64,000 nucleotides of DNA from Arthrobacter sp. FW306-07-I (GTDB lineage: Bacteria; Actinomycetota; Actinomycetes; Actinomycetales; Micrococcaceae): the NCBI RefSeq assembly GCF_021800405.1, contig NZ_CP084550.1, forward strand, positions 4,216,001-4,280,000, written 5' to 3'. The first letter of the stretch is position 1; each line of letters opens with the position of its first letter. Shown here piece after piece: positions 1 through 17,790 of the stretch. Both the position numbers and the translations under genes were made by a program. Below the pieces are notes generated by a model. The model had not been told where the DNA came from. It ran no database searches and saw only the letters and a list, made by a program, of their open reading frames with translations.

Positions 1-463
<463 letters not shown>

Positions 464-708
464 AAACAAACAGACACAACCACAACCACCGGAAATAACG
501 GCGACCACGGCTGCACAAAATTTGAAACCAGCCAAAAACACCATGCACACCACGGGGTGGCGGCACAGCACAATCAACCAATCACATTACATAATCGGTA
601 TCAACAAACTTGGCACACTATTGAGTTCTCAAACAACAGACACACCCGGCACCACCCAAACCAACGTTCAGGATCGCTCCGGAGCAACTTTTCAAACTTA
701 CCCGATCC
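464..708 (-). repeat. rRNA operon leader, copy 1
   Basis: This is the transcribed leader upstream of 16S copy 1. It matches 10702-10946 with only one difference seen by eye (G at about 585 against C in copy 2). Read on the minus strand it carries TTGTTTGAGAACTCAATAGT (about 618-640), a boxA-like antitermination element typical of actinobacterial rRNA leaders. Identity between the copies ends sharply at 708/10946. No protein gene is seen here; the short open frames are chance. Confidence 0.8.
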
Positions 709-723
709 GGCCCGGCTTTGCAA
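695..723 (-). promoter_or_regulatory. predicted rRNA promoter, copy 1
   Basis: On the minus strand TTGCAA (718-723) is followed after exactly 17 bases by TAAGTT (695-700). The other rRNA operon has TTGCGT, the same 17-base spacing and the same TAAGTT at the equivalent place. Two independent flanks keeping the same spacing supports a real sigma-A-type promoter. From 724 to 1024 there is no gene, only the lacZ terminator-like hairpin. Confidence 0.6.
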
Positions 724-916
724 ACCACGTTCCCGCGTCCAAAACCACCAGAATCAGCCCCCACCCACACACAGCACGCCACAAAAGCGAACCATTTCCA
801 GGCCGTTCAAAAAAGGGGGGTTGGCCGCTATCTTTCCGCTTCAGCGGCGGCGACTCAGAAAACAATACCCCCACACAACCCCCACCGCAAATCGGGTAGA
901 AGGAGCCCAAGGTACC

Positions 917-948
917 GCCGAAAACCCCGGAATGGCGGGGTTTCCGGC
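917..948 (-). terminator. terminator-like hairpin after lacZ
   Basis: The arms AAACCCC (922-928) and GGGGTTT (937-943) are flanked by outer pairing GCCG/CGGC (917-920 and 945-948). It lies about 75 bases beyond the lacZ stop and would separate lacZ from the rRNA promoter just downstream. There is no long U-tract, so intrinsic termination is an inference. Confidence 0.5.
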
Positions 949-1024
949 GGCAAACACCAGGCCTGGCATGCGAACAGAGCAGGAGAACGGCTTCTATGGA
1001 GTGGGTCACATCCGGACGGGCTTC

Positions 1025-5162
<4,138 letters not shown>

Positions 5163-5212
5163 AACCGGTAAGTCTAAGCGTCCCCGGTACCCTTATTGGT
5201 TGTTAAATGTGG

Positions 5213-5240
5213 GAGGCCCCAACCGTGTGGTTGGGGCCTC
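5213..5240 (-). terminator. rRNA operon terminator
   Basis: A perfect 12-base-pair stem, GAGGCCCCAACC (5213-5224) with GGTTGGGGCCTC (5229-5240), closes on a four-base loop. It lies about 17 bases beyond the 5S 3' end, and an AT-rich stretch follows on the minus strand. It ends the second rRNA operon just before lacI. Confidence 0.88.
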
Positions 5241-5256
5241 GACCAGTTAATGATGT

Positions 5257-5374
5257 TCCGGCGGTGACCTACTCTCCCACACCCTCCCGGGTGCAGTACC
5301 ATCGGCGCTGTGGGTCTTAGCTTCCGGGTTCGGAATGGGACCGGGCGTTTCCCCCACGCTATGACCGCCGTAAC
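5257..5374 (-). rRNA. 5S rRNA
   Basis: About 118 bases. The minus strand contains the conserved 5S core CCCATTCCGAACCCGGAAG, and the ends GGTTACGGCGGTCAT and GGTCACCGCCGGAA pair to form helix I. It lies downstream of 23S and just before a strong terminator. The ends are accurate to a few bases. Confidence 0.96.
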
Positions 5375-5502
5375 CTTTTCACCCGAACCCCTTAGGTAAT
5401 GCCGGGGGTGGGAAGACTTTGTGGTTACAACATTGGTGGTGTTGTTGTATTCAGTTGTTGGTTCCGTGCCATCGACCCCGGTGTTTTGGGGTTGTTGGTT
5501 GG

Positions 5503-5525
5503 GAACCACATAGTGGACGCAAGCA
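5503..5525 (-). other. 23S processing stem, 3' arm
   Basis: This 23-base segment in the 23S-5S spacer is complementary to 8783-8805 in the 16S-23S spacer. All positions pair, two of them only as G-U. The two arms flank the 23S gene, as expected of the RNase III processing stem that excises pre-23S rRNA. Confidence 0.75.
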
Positions 5526-5549
5526 GAGTTTTGTATGTTCTGTGTGGTG

Positions 5550-10701
<5,152 letters not shown>

Positions 10702-10946
10702 AAACAAACAGACACAACCACAACCACCGGAAATAACGGCGACCACGGCTGCACAAAATTTGAAACCAGCCAAAAACACCATGCACACCACGGCGTGGCG
10801 GCACAGCACAATCAACCAATCACATTACATAATCGGTATCAACAAACTTGGCACACTATTGAGTTCTCAAACAACAGACACACCCGGCACCACCCAAACC
10901 AACGTTCAGGATCGCTCCGGAGCAACTTTTCAAACTTACCCGATCC
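10702..10946 (-). repeat. rRNA operon leader, copy 2
   Basis: The transcribed leader of the complete rRNA operon, almost identical to 464-708, with the same boxA-like TTGTTTGAGAACTCAATAGT on the minus strand. The match between the copies stops at 10946, inside the promoter spacer. Confidence 0.8.
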
Positions 10947-10961
10947 CCGCATCCGACGCAA
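10933..10961 (-). promoter_or_regulatory. predicted rRNA promoter, copy 2
   Basis: TTGCGT (10956-10961) and TAAGTT (10933-10938) are separated by 17 bases on the minus strand. The arrangement equals that of the other operon although the spacer and -35 sequences differ. 10962-11299 upstream holds no gene. A segment near 11100-11120 (gcggcgacttagaaaacaat) resembles 849-868 of copy 1 and may be part of a further upstream promoter. Confidence 0.6.
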
Positions 10962-11299
10962 ACCCGTCTTTCAGGATTCTCATCGATATGGAGGTCGGTT
11001 CCCCACCAGTTTCCAGCGCCCTAAAGAGCAACCAGATTCTGGCTTTGATTTTTGGGGGTTTTGGCCGCCCGTGGTGATCAGTTCTTCACTGTCTCCCCCG
11101 CGGCGACTTAGAAAACAATACACGGAGTCGGGGCCCACCGCAAACCGTCGCCCGGAAGCGGTGAAAACCCCGGAATTGCGCGGCAGGACGGGCCATTGTG
11201 CCGCCCAGGCTGCCTGCCGTCGTCGTGATTCCCTTCTGTGGTCTCCGGCACAGGCGCCAACGTGGCGCTCCCCAGCGCGCAGGGGAGGAACTTAAACGC

Positions 11300-11335
11300 A
11301 GAAGGGCCGGCAACCCTAAGGTTGCCGGCCCTTCT
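11300..11335 (-). terminator. terminator after rpsN
   Basis: A perfect 16-base-pair hairpin: AGAAGGGCCGGCAACC (11300-11315), a CTAA loop, and GGTTGCCGGCCCTTCT (11320-11335). It begins 27 bases past the rpsN stop and ends the ribosomal protein operon. Confidence 0.9.
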
Positions 11336-11362
11336 CAAGCAGCTGGTATCAGCGGTGCTGGA

Positions 11363-11668
11363 TTACCAGGATGACTTGGTGATGCCCGGGAGTTCGCCCT
11401 TGTGTGCCATGTCGCGGAAGCGAACACGGGAGATGCCGAACTTCTGGAAGGTGCCACGGGGGCGGCCGTCGATGATGTCGCGGTTACGCAGACGGATCGG
11501 GGACGCGTTGCGGGGCAGCTTCTGCAGGCCCAGGCGGGCTGCTTCGCGTGCTTCGTCGGTTGCGTTTTCGTCAACCAGGGTCTTCTTCAGCTCGAGGCGC
11601 TTAGCAGCGTAACGCTCAACGATGACCTTGCGCTGCTCGTTGCGAGCAATCTTGGACTTCTTAGCCAT
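11363..11668 (-). CDS. rpsN: 30S ribosomal protein S14 (long, zinc-free type)
   Basis: A 101-residue S14 of the small ribosomal subunit, with the typical start [14 protein letters not shown] and end ITKSSW. It is the long form and lacks the CxxC...CxxC zinc ribbon of the short form. It is third in rpmB-rpmG-rpsN; its ATG is two bases past the rpmG stop and is served by GAGGAG inside the rpmG end. In Actinobacteria such cysteine-free paralogues are often repressed by Zur and used under zinc limitation. Whether a zinc-binding S14 also exists cannot be seen here. Confidence 0.95.
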   Translation of the reverse strand: MAKKSKIARNEQRKVIVERYAAKRLELKKTLVDENATDEAREAARLGLQKLPRNASPIRLRNRDIIDGRPRGTFQKFGISRVRFRDMAHKGELPGITKSSW

Positions 11669-11670
11669 GT

Positions 11671-11838
11671 TTAGCGCTCCTCTCGGAATTCGACGTGCTG
11701 GCGGATCTTGGGGTCGTACTTCTTCAGGACCATGCGGTCAGGATCGTTACGACGGTTCTTGCGGGTTACGTAGGTGTAACCCGTGCCCGCGGTCGACTTG
11801 AGCTTGATGATGGGACGTACGTCCTTGTCCTTAGCCAC
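11671..11838 (-). CDS. rpmG: 50S ribosomal protein L33 (zinc-free type)
   Basis: A short gene of 55 residues, read directly from the sequence: it starts [20 protein letters not shown] at a GTG (11836-11838) and ends [24 protein letters not shown] is the L33 family core. The family's two CxxC zinc pairs are absent, so this is the cysteine-free form. The start codon overlaps the rpmB stop by one base and rpsN follows two bases after its stop, showing translational coupling in one operon. Confidence 0.93.
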   Translation of the reverse strand: MAKDKDVRPIIKLKSTAGTGYTYVTRKNRRNDPDRMVLKKYDPKIRQHVEFREER

Positions 11839-12074
11839 TAGAGCTTCACCCCGCGAGCCAGAATGTCGGCGACGACAACGTCGATGCCGCGTACGTCGAT
11901 GGTCTTGATGCCCTTTGCAGAAACCTGCAGCGTGACATTACGGCGCAGGGACGGAACCCAGTAGCGCTTCTTCTGAATGTTCGGATCGAACCGACGCTTG
12001 TTGCGGCGGTGCGAGTGCGAAATGCTGTGCCCAAAGCCCGGCTCGGCCCCGGTCACTTGGCAGTGTGCTGCCAT
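11838..12074 (-). CDS. rpmB: 50S ribosomal protein L28
   Basis: A 78-residue L28, beginning [20 protein letters not shown] and ending with the family-typical [15 protein letters not shown] segment. GAGGAG lies just upstream of the ATG. It is first in the rpmB-rpmG-rpsN operon. Only one Cys is present, so it belongs to the zinc-independent group. No clear Zur palindrome was found upstream; the AT-richer stretch 12085-12110 is the only candidate. Confidence 0.94.
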   Translation of the reverse strand: MAAHCQVTGAEPGFGHSISHSHRRNKRRFDPNIQKKRYWVPSLRRNVTLQVSAKGIKTIDVRGIDVVVADILARGVKL

Positions 12075-12388
12075 GACTTCTCCTCAAGAATTGAAAGTAA
12101 TGATCCGCATATCTGCTGCTGGACCATGCTGCTAAGGGCGACCCACAGAATGTACGGGCAACGGTTAGTTACGCAACTTGAGCCCCTAACTACCGGCCAC
12201 CCTGGAGAAAATTACCGGGCAACCGGAGCAATTGCGCACGCTCCGCGCACTTAGCGCCTACCAAGTCTACGAGTTGACGCAATTAAAGACCAATCGGGTG
12301 TATAAGGGCGCCGCCGCCGTCCAAGGTCACAGCCTGCGGTTGCCCCTTTTCACAGCAGCGGCATAGCTTCGCCCAGCATGTTGGATGC
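12075..12388. other. divergent intergenic region, no gene
   Basis: 314 bases between rpmB (minus) and the ferric-reductase-like gene (plus). It should hold the promoters of both. TTGACG (about 12274) with TGTATAAG about 19 bases later could serve the plus-strand gene, but the spacing is long. No convincing operator or small gene is seen. Confidence 0.5.
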
Positions 12389-13858
12389 ATGAACACGCAG
12401 CTCCTGCCGGCATCACCGGCTGCAAGCAGCTCCGGCCGCCCGGAGCTATCACCGACCACAAAGAGCCCCGCCCGCGGCTGGTTCTCCCGGCAACACCGCC
12501 AGCGCATGCTGCGGACGGATCTCCTGACCGTCATTGCCTGGGCGTCCGTTGCCGCCGCAATCGCTCTGTGGCTTGCCGACGGCGGGGCCACCGACATCAC
12601 GTCGCCCGCCTCTTTGTTCACGGCGGCAGGGGTCGTAGCCGGACTGGCGGGCATGGACCTGGTCCTGCTCATGCTGCTCCTGGCCGCAAGGATCCCCTTC
12701 ATTGACCGCACCATCGGTCACGACCGCGCGCTGGAGTTCCACGGCAAACTGGGGAAACCCTCCCTCTACCTGCTGCTGGCACACGGCGCGCTGCTGGCCA
12801 TCGGGTATGGCATGGCAGAAGGACTGGACCCGGTCAGCGGGTCCATCAACCTGTGGACGCAGGTGCCCGACATGTGGCTGGCCTTCGTCTCCATGGCGCT
12901 GTTCATCGCCGTCGTGGTGACGTCGCTGGTGGCTGTCCGCCGCCGCTTCCCCTACGAGTTCTGGTACGTGGTCCACCTGTTGACGTACGCGGCCGTTGCC
13001 ACCTCGATCCCGCACCAGTTCAGTGTGGGCGGCCTCTTTGCGGCCGGGACGTGGCAGCGCTGGTACTGGCTTGCCATCTGCATCTACACCGGTACGGCCC
13101 TGGTGTACTTCCGCATCCTGGAGCCGGTACTGGCATCGGCACGGCACCAGCTGACCGTGGCCCGCGTTGAGCCCGTGGCACCGGGCGTGGTGAACATTGT
13201 GATGCGGGGCCGGAAGCTTGACCAGCTGGCTGGAACGGGCGGACGCTTCTTCATCTGGCGTTTCCTCTCCCCGGGCATGTGGTGGCATCCCCACCCCTTC
13301 AGCCTGTCCGCCGAACCCGTCTTCAACGGCCCGGACGGCCAGGGGACCCTGCGGGTGACGGTCCGCAACCTTGGCAATGGCTCCGCCCAGCTCCTCCGGA
13401 TGCGGAAGGGAACCAAAGTGGCACTGGAGGGCCCTTACGGCCTGCTCAGCACAGCTGCCCGGACCAGGAACAAGGTGGTGATGATCGGCGCCGGGATTGG
13501 CATCACGCCCCTGCGGGCATTGCTGGAAACCACGCCTTTTGCACCCGGCGAGGCGACGGTCCTGCTCCGCGGCCATACAGACCAGGAGCTGTATCTCAGC
13601 AGCGAGATCCTCGACCTCTGCCAAGCCCGCGGCGTCCGGCTCTTCCACCTCACGGGACAACGCTCCCGCACCACGTCCACGTGGCTTCCCGAGGACGCCG
13701 TCCGGAGCGGTTACAGCCTCACCTCCTACGTGCCGGACATCGCGGATGCGGACGTCTACGTCTGCGGCCCGGCGGTGTGGGCGGCCAACGTCATAGCGGA
13801 CGCCGGGAAGGCCGGCGTCCCCGAGGAACAGATCCATCACGAAAGGTTTGACTGGTGA
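12389..13858 (+). CDS. ferric-reductase-like flavohaem membrane oxidoreductase
   Basis: A 489-residue membrane protein. An N-terminal six-helix haem domain carries two histidine pairs at suitable spacing, H118/H132 and H196/H209. It is followed by an FAD-binding barrel (HPHPFSLSAEP, about 312-322) and an NAD(P)H-binding domain (MIGAGIGITPLRALL, about 367-381; VYVCGP near 461). It should pass electrons from cytosolic NAD(P)H across the membrane through FAD and haem. The next gene encodes an exported FMN-binding protein and overlaps it by four bases (GTGA), then apbE follows; the three form one operon for extracytoplasmic flavin electron transfer. The final acceptor (ferric iron or other) is not shown by the sequence. 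Confidence 0.85.
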   Translation: MNTQLLPASPAASSSGRPELSPTTKSPARGWFSRQHRQRMLRTDLLTVIAWASVAAAIALWLADGGATDITSPASLFTAAGVVAGLAGMDLVLLMLLLAARIPFIDRTIGHDRALEFHGKLGKPSLYLLLAHGALLAIGYGMAEGLDPVSGSINLWTQVPDMWLAFVSMALFIAVVVTSLVAVRRRFPYEFWYVVHLLTYAAVATSIPHQFSVGGLFAAGTWQRWYWLAICIYTGTALVYFRILEPVLASARHQLTVARVEPVAPGVVNIVMRGRKLDQLAGTGGRFFIWRFLSPGMWWHPHPFSLSAEPVFNGPDGQGTLRVTVRNLGNGSAQLLRMRKGTKVALEGPYGLLSTAARTRNKVVMIGAGIGITPLRALLETTPFAPGEATVLLRGHTDQELYLSSEILDLCQARGVRLFHLTGQRSRTTSTWLPEDAVRSGYSLTSYVPDIADADVYVCGPAVWAANVIADAGKAGVPEEQIHHERFDW

Positions 13859-14400
13859 AAATACGCGGAACAATTGCAGCGGCCCTGGCCTCCGCCGGGA
13901 TCCTCCTGGCGGGCTGGCAGACGGGCACGCAGGCAGGCGGCATCAGCACCGTCGCATCGAGTACGACGGCGGCAGGCACCACGGGTTCGACGGGTACAGG
14001 CTCGTCCGGCCCGGGAACGTCCGGGTCTTCGGGCACCGCCGGCACTTCCGGAGCCGCCGGCCCGTCCAGCTCCTCAGGTACCTCAGGGTCGTCCGGCTCC
14101 TCCGGGTCCTCGAACTCCTCGGCCGCCGGCACCTACAAGGGCAACACGGTGCAGACCCGGTTCGGTCCCGTGCAGGTCCAGATCACGGTGGCCAACGGGA
14201 AAATCACGGATGTCACAGCCCTCCAGCTCACCAATACCGACGGCAAGTCCATCCAGATCAGCAACCGCGCGGCTCCCCTGCTTCGCAGCAAGGTCCTCGC
14301 GGCACAGTCGGCAAATGTCCAAACCGTCAGCGGCGCCACCATCACCAGCGACGCGTACCTGACCTCACTCCAGGCAGCCATCGATGCAGCAAACCTCTGA
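13855..14400 (+). CDS. exported FMN-binding domain protein
   Basis: 181 residues. A signal-like N terminus (KIRGTIAAALASAGILLAGW) leads into a low-complexity Ser/Gly/Thr linker (about 40-95) and a C-terminal FMN_bind domain. The domain ends in SGATITS, where Thr162 of SGAT is the expected site for covalent FMN attachment by ApbE. The GTG start overlaps the stop of the upstream reductase gene, and apbE starts inside its last codons. It probably takes electrons from the reductase on the outer face of the membrane. The flavinylating enzyme encoded next door is interrupted, so whether this protein gets its FMN is an open question. Confidence 0.85.
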   Translation: MKIRGTIAAALASAGILLAGWQTGTQAGGISTVASSTTAAGTTGSTGTGSSGPGTSGSSGTAGTSGAAGPSSSSGTSGSSGSSGSSNSSAAGTYKGNTVQTRFGPVQVQITVANGKITDVTALQLTNTDGKSIQISNRAAPLLRSKVLAAQSANVQTVSGATITSDAYLTSLQAAIDAANL

Positions 14401-15196
14401 CCCCCGGACGGCGACCAGCACATTGAAGGCGCGCACTTTTCAGTGCATGGGAACCGTCATCGGGCTCACCATGCCCGTGGACTCCCCCGCGGAAGGGCAG
14501 CCGGGGTTCGATGAGCTGGGCGCCGCCACCGCCGTCGTCGAATGCCTTTTCCGGGACCTGGACTAAACGTTCAGCCTGTACCGCCCCGATTCGGAGGCCA
14601 GCAAACTGGCCCGGGGTGACCTGAAGCTTCCGCAGGCCCCGGCGCAGATGCGCGAACGGTACGCCGAGGCGCATGAATGGCGGCTCCGCACGGAAGGCGC
14701 CTTCACCCCGGAAAGGCCTGACGGCGTGCTGGACCTGTCCGGGATCGTCAAGGGCCATGCCATCCGCGAGGCAGGAACGTCGCTGCTGGCCCTGGGCTGG
14801 CGGGACTGGTGCCTCAACGCCGGCGGCGACGTCCTGGTGAGCGGCTCGCCGCATCCCGAAAGAACGCAGCCGTGGAAGGCCGGCGTCGTGGATCCCGCGG
14901 ACCGCCGCACCCTGATCACCGGTTATCCGCTGGGCGGGAACAGCCGCCACGCGGCAATAGCCACATCCGGCTCTGCCGAACGCGGCGAGCACATCTGGCG
15001 GGTGGGAAACGGCGGCGAATTCGTCCAGGTCACCGTGGCAGCCGCGGACATCGTTACCGCCGATGTCCTGGCCACCGCAATCGTCGCCGGCGGGACGCGC
15101 ATGCTGAACCGCGCCGCGGTCGGGTGGGATGTTGCTGTGATGGCCATCCGGGCCGACGGCTCCATGCTGGCCACGCCGGGCTTTCAGCCCTCCTGA
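14384..15196 (+). pseudogene. apbE: apbE flavin transferase with in-frame TAA
   Basis: One continuous frame encodes an ApbE (FAD:protein FMN transferase) of normal length (about 270 residues) except for a TAA at 14564-14566. Before the stop it reads ARTFQCMGTVIGLTM...CLFRDLD. Directly after it, in the same frame, comes TFSLYRPDSEASKLARG, then GIVKGHAI, LNAGGDVLVSG and AIATSGSAER, all ApbE family blocks. In the family this spot is an ordinary residue just before the FS.YR.DSE block. It may be a real nonsense mutation or a sequence error; reinitiation would need the ATG at 14648 and would lose the N-terminal quarter. TAA rules out selenocysteine or pyrrolysine decoding. Confidence 0.85.
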
Positions 15197-15226
15197 CGCG
15201 GGTTGGGCGGTTGGCCGGTATTCCCG

Positions 15227-15988
15227 CTACAGCCGGGTGAACTGCGGGTACTTGGGCTGCAGGTTGTCCCCGGATGACTTGCCGGTGACGCGGCGGACCA
15301 CCCACGGCGCTGCATACTCACGGAACCACTGGGCGTTGGCGCGGATGGCTTCGGAACGGCTCAGCTCCGGGACGGGCGTCATGGGCGGGACGTCGATGGA
15401 GTGGTCGTATTTGAGGACCTCAAGGACGCGCTTGGCCATGTTGCCGTGGCCGGCGGCGGACATGTGCATCCGGTCGTGCCCCCACATGCCCCAGTCGTAG
15501 TACTCGCTGAAGCGCCAGTAGTCCACCAACAGGGCGCCATGGTCCCCCGCGATCCCCCGGACCAGCTCGTTGTAGATGGCCGTGCGGCCGCGCATGGTGC
15601 CGAAAACCTTTGAACCCCGGGCATCGAATCCGGTGAACATCACCACGGTGGCGCCGGTTGCAGACAACTTTCCGACGGCGTCGTTGTATTCCGCCAGGAG
15701 GTCGTCGATGTCCACTTTGGGACGCAGGATGTCGTTGGCACCGGCGTAGATGGTCACCAGGGTGGGGTTAAGTTCGACGGCGGCGTCCACCTGCTCTGCC
15801 AGGATTTGGCGGAGTTTCTTACCCCGGATGGCGAGATTGGCGTAACCGAAGTTGGGATCGGCGGCGCAGAGCTGTTCAGCTACGCGGTCTGCCCAGCCGC
15901 GGACACCGTTGGGGCGCGTGGGATCGTCGTCACCAACACCCTCCGTGAAGGAGTCGCCAAGTGCCACGAACCGGGAAGTGAAATCCAT
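15227..15988 (-). CDS. SGNH/GDSL-family hydrolase
   Basis: 253 residues of the SGNH esterase/lipase fold. Block I is FVALGDSFTEG with the nucleophile Ser, block III is YAGANDIL with Asn, and block V is DRMHMSAAGH with the Asp/His of the triad. The start chosen is the ATG of MDFTSRFVALGD, because the preceding in-frame extension has no family features. No signal peptide is visible, so it is probably cytoplasmic. It is a clear paralogue of the protein at 16892-17734. The substrate cannot be deduced. Confidence 0.88.
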   Translation of the reverse strand: MDFTSRFVALGDSFTEGVGDDDPTRPNGVRGWADRVAEQLCAADPNFGYANLAIRGKKLRQILAEQVDAAVELNPTLVTIYAGANDILRPKVDIDDLLAEYNDAVGKLSATGATVVMFTGFDARGSKVFGTMRGRTAIYNELVRGIAGDHGALLVDYWRFSEYYDWGMWGHDRMHMSAAGHGNMAKRVLEVLKYDHSIDVPPMTPVPELSRSEAIRANAQWFREYAAPWVVRRVTGKSSGDNLQPKYPQFTRL

Positions 15989-16044
15989 GCGGCTAGTTTG
16001 CCATCCGTTGCCAGAAGCAACCAATCGACCGGCGTCTGCCCGGG

Positions 16045-16539
16045 TCAGGCCGGCTTTTCGCGAAGAATCCAATGGTCCGTGTCCAGCCGGCCCACCACTT
16101 TTTCGCCGATGCGGGCCAGGTCCAGCACATCCTGCTCAGTCAGGGCGTCGAGGAACAGGTCCCGGACGTCCTCCACGTGGGTTGGAGCCAGCCCCACGAT
16201 AGTGGCCATGCCTTCCTCGGTGAGGTGCGCGGTGGTCACCCTGGCATCGGAGGGGTGCGGACGGCGTTCCACCCAGCCCCGCTTCTGCAGCTTGGTGACC
16301 ACGTGCGAAAGGCGGGACAGCGACGCGCTGCTGCGGGCAGCGAGTTCGCTCATGGGCAGGAACCGGTCCTCCGCTTCGGAGAGCATGGCCAGCACGGTGT
16401 AGTCGAAGAGGGACAGCTTCCCCGCAGCGTGCAGCCTGGTGTCCAGGGCCGCCGGCAGCAGGGTGTTGATGCTCACCAGTGCCAGCCAGGCGCGGCGTTC
16501 GTCAGCGGTCAGCCAGCGGGGTTCGGTCATGGTCCCCAT
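16045..16539 (-). CDS. MarR-family transcriptional regulator
   Basis: A 164-residue winged-helix regulator. The DNA-binding core LPMSELAARSSASLSRLSHV (about 61-80) and the wing VERRPHPSDARVTTAHLTEEG (about 94-114) are typical of MarR. It is divergent from the YciI-like gene at 16590, and a TTGA...TCAA half-site pair lies in the 50-base gap. An in-frame ATG three codons in is an equally possible start. The ligand is unknown. Confidence 0.88.
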   Translation of the reverse strand: MGTMTEPRWLTADERRAWLALVSINTLLPAALDTRLHAAGKLSLFDYTVLAMLSEAEDRFLPMSELAARSSASLSRLSHVVTKLQKRGWVERRPHPSDARVTTAHLTEEGMATIVGLAPTHVEDVRDLFLDALTEQDVLDLARIGEKVVGRLDTDHWILREKPA

Positions 16540-16546
16540 TCTACGA

Positions 16547-16558
16547 TTGATCTTTCAA
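16547..16558. promoter_or_regulatory. possible MarR operator
   Basis: TTGATCTTTCAA has TTGA/TCAA arms around four bases and lies 8 bases upstream of the marR start and 31 bases upstream of the YciI-like gene. MarR proteins often bind such short inverted repeats in shared divergent promoters. The arms are short, so confidence is limited. Confidence 0.4.
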
Positions 16559-16589
16559 CCAGCCGCTCCGGCCCCGGTAGGCTTGCCGC

Positions 16590-16895
16590 ATGTATGTTGT
16601 CTCCCTCACCTACCGCGTGCCCCAGGAGATTGTCGACTTCCACAACGACGCCCACATCGCCTGGCTGCAGAAGGCGTTCGACGACGGCGTGTTCATCGCC
16701 GCCGGCCGAAAGATTCCCCGGACCGGAGGGCTGCTCCTCTCGCAGGCCGAACGGGAAACCCTCGATGCGAGCCTGGCGCAGGATCCGTTTTACACCAACG
16801 GTGTTGCCGACTTCGAAGTGATGGAGTTCCACGCCGGCCGGGTGGCCTCCGGGTACGAAATCCTGCTGGACACCCCGCCCGCGCCTACCGCCTAA
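16590..16895 (+). CDS. YciI-like protein
   Basis: A 101-residue dimeric alpha/beta-barrel (YCII/ferredoxin-like) protein. It has the family start YVVSLTYRVP, the conserved H/D region DFHNDAHIAWL (about 16-26), and the later DPF...GVADFEVMEF segment. Members have ill-defined or small hydrolase/dehydrochlorinase-like roles. It is divergent from marR and overlaps the end of the convergent SGNH gene by four bases (CTAA). Confidence 0.8.
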   Translation: MYVVSLTYRVPQEIVDFHNDAHIAWLQKAFDDGVFIAAGRKIPRTGGLLLSQAERETLDASLAQDPFYTNGVADFEVMEFHAGRVASGYEILLDTPPAPTA

Positions 16896-17734
16896 GGCGC
16901 CGTCCCGCCGTCGTATTCTTCTGCGGCCAGCTTCTTCAGTCCGCCTTTCCGCGGCACCCTCACCGGCTGCGGCCAGCGCGGGGTGAGCGTGTCCCCCAGC
17001 GTGACGCCGCGGAGCTTGCGGCCAAAGAGCGGCAGGACCCAGTCGTGGACCCAGCGCCGTTGCCGCCGCTCCCATTCGCGCAGCCCCAGCCTGGGCGGCG
17101 GTTCCCAGTCCTTGGGCTTGATCTTGTGCGGAACGCCCAACTGGTCCAGAACTTGGCCCGCCAGGTATTTGTGCCCGGCTCTGGACATGTGGAGCCGGTC
17201 CGAATCCCACATCCGGCGGTCGTGGAACGCGTCCAGGCACCAGTAGTCCACCAGTACGGCCCCGTATTTCTCCGCAATCTCCCGAACCCGCTGGTTGTAG
17301 TAGGTGTTGCGCTTCTTCAGCGGCTCCAGCAGCGCGGACACCTTGACGTCGAAACCGGTGAAGAGGACAAGAACCGCACCCGTGCCGGCGAGTTTCGCGA
17401 CCAGCTGCTCGTACGCCTCCATGAGCGCGGGCATGTCCGTTTTCAGGTCCAGGATGTCATTGCCGCCGGCGTACAGGGTGACTAGTGTGGGCCGCATCCG
17501 CAGTGCGGGTTCCAGCTGCTCAACGATGATGTGCCGCAGGCGCTTGCTCCTGATGGCCAGGTTGGCGTATCTCCACCCGGGCTGCGCCTTGGCAAGTTTC
17601 TCGGCCACCCGGTCGGCCCAGCCCCGCACCCCGTTGGGCAACCGCTCATCCCGGTCCCCCACCCCTTCGGTAAACGAGTCCCCAAGGGCAACAAACACCC
17701 GCCGCCCGGAATCAGGAAGCAAGGATTCAGGCAC
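16892..17734 (-). CDS. SGNH/GDSL-family hydrolase, paralogue
   Basis: 280 residues with the same blocks as the protein at 15227-15988: FVALGDSFTEGVG, YAGGNDIL and DRLHMSRAGH. Between Ser and His most positions are identical or similar to the paralogue (for example PNGVRGWADRVAE and YANLAIR in both). It carries a longer basic C terminus (about 60 residues) not present in the paralogue. A GTG at 17734 is preferred as start because the frame further upstream runs into an intergenic repeat; this is uncertain. Confidence 0.86.
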   Translation of the reverse strand: MPESLLPDSGRRVFVALGDSFTEGVGDRDERLPNGVRGWADRVAEKLAKAQPGWRYANLAIRSKRLRHIIVEQLEPALRMRPTLVTLYAGGNDILDLKTDMPALMEAYEQLVAKLAGTGAVLVLFTGFDVKVSALLEPLKKRNTYYNQRVREIAEKYGAVLVDYWCLDAFHDRRMWDSDRLHMSRAGHKYLAGQVLDQLGVPHKIKPKDWEPPPRLGLREWERRQRRWVHDWVLPLFGRKLRGVTLGDTLTPRWPQPVRVPRKGGLKKLAAEEYDGGTAP

Positions 17735-17790
17735 CGCCCCAACGTAACGGCGGAAGGAAAAGGAAGTACGACGCCGGGATGAACAGTAAG

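Noticed and set aside
14648..15196. Separate functional gene starting at ATG 14648
   Set aside because: It is the in-frame continuation of apbE after a stop codon, lacks the N-terminal ApbE blocks, and has no credible ribosome binding site of its own.
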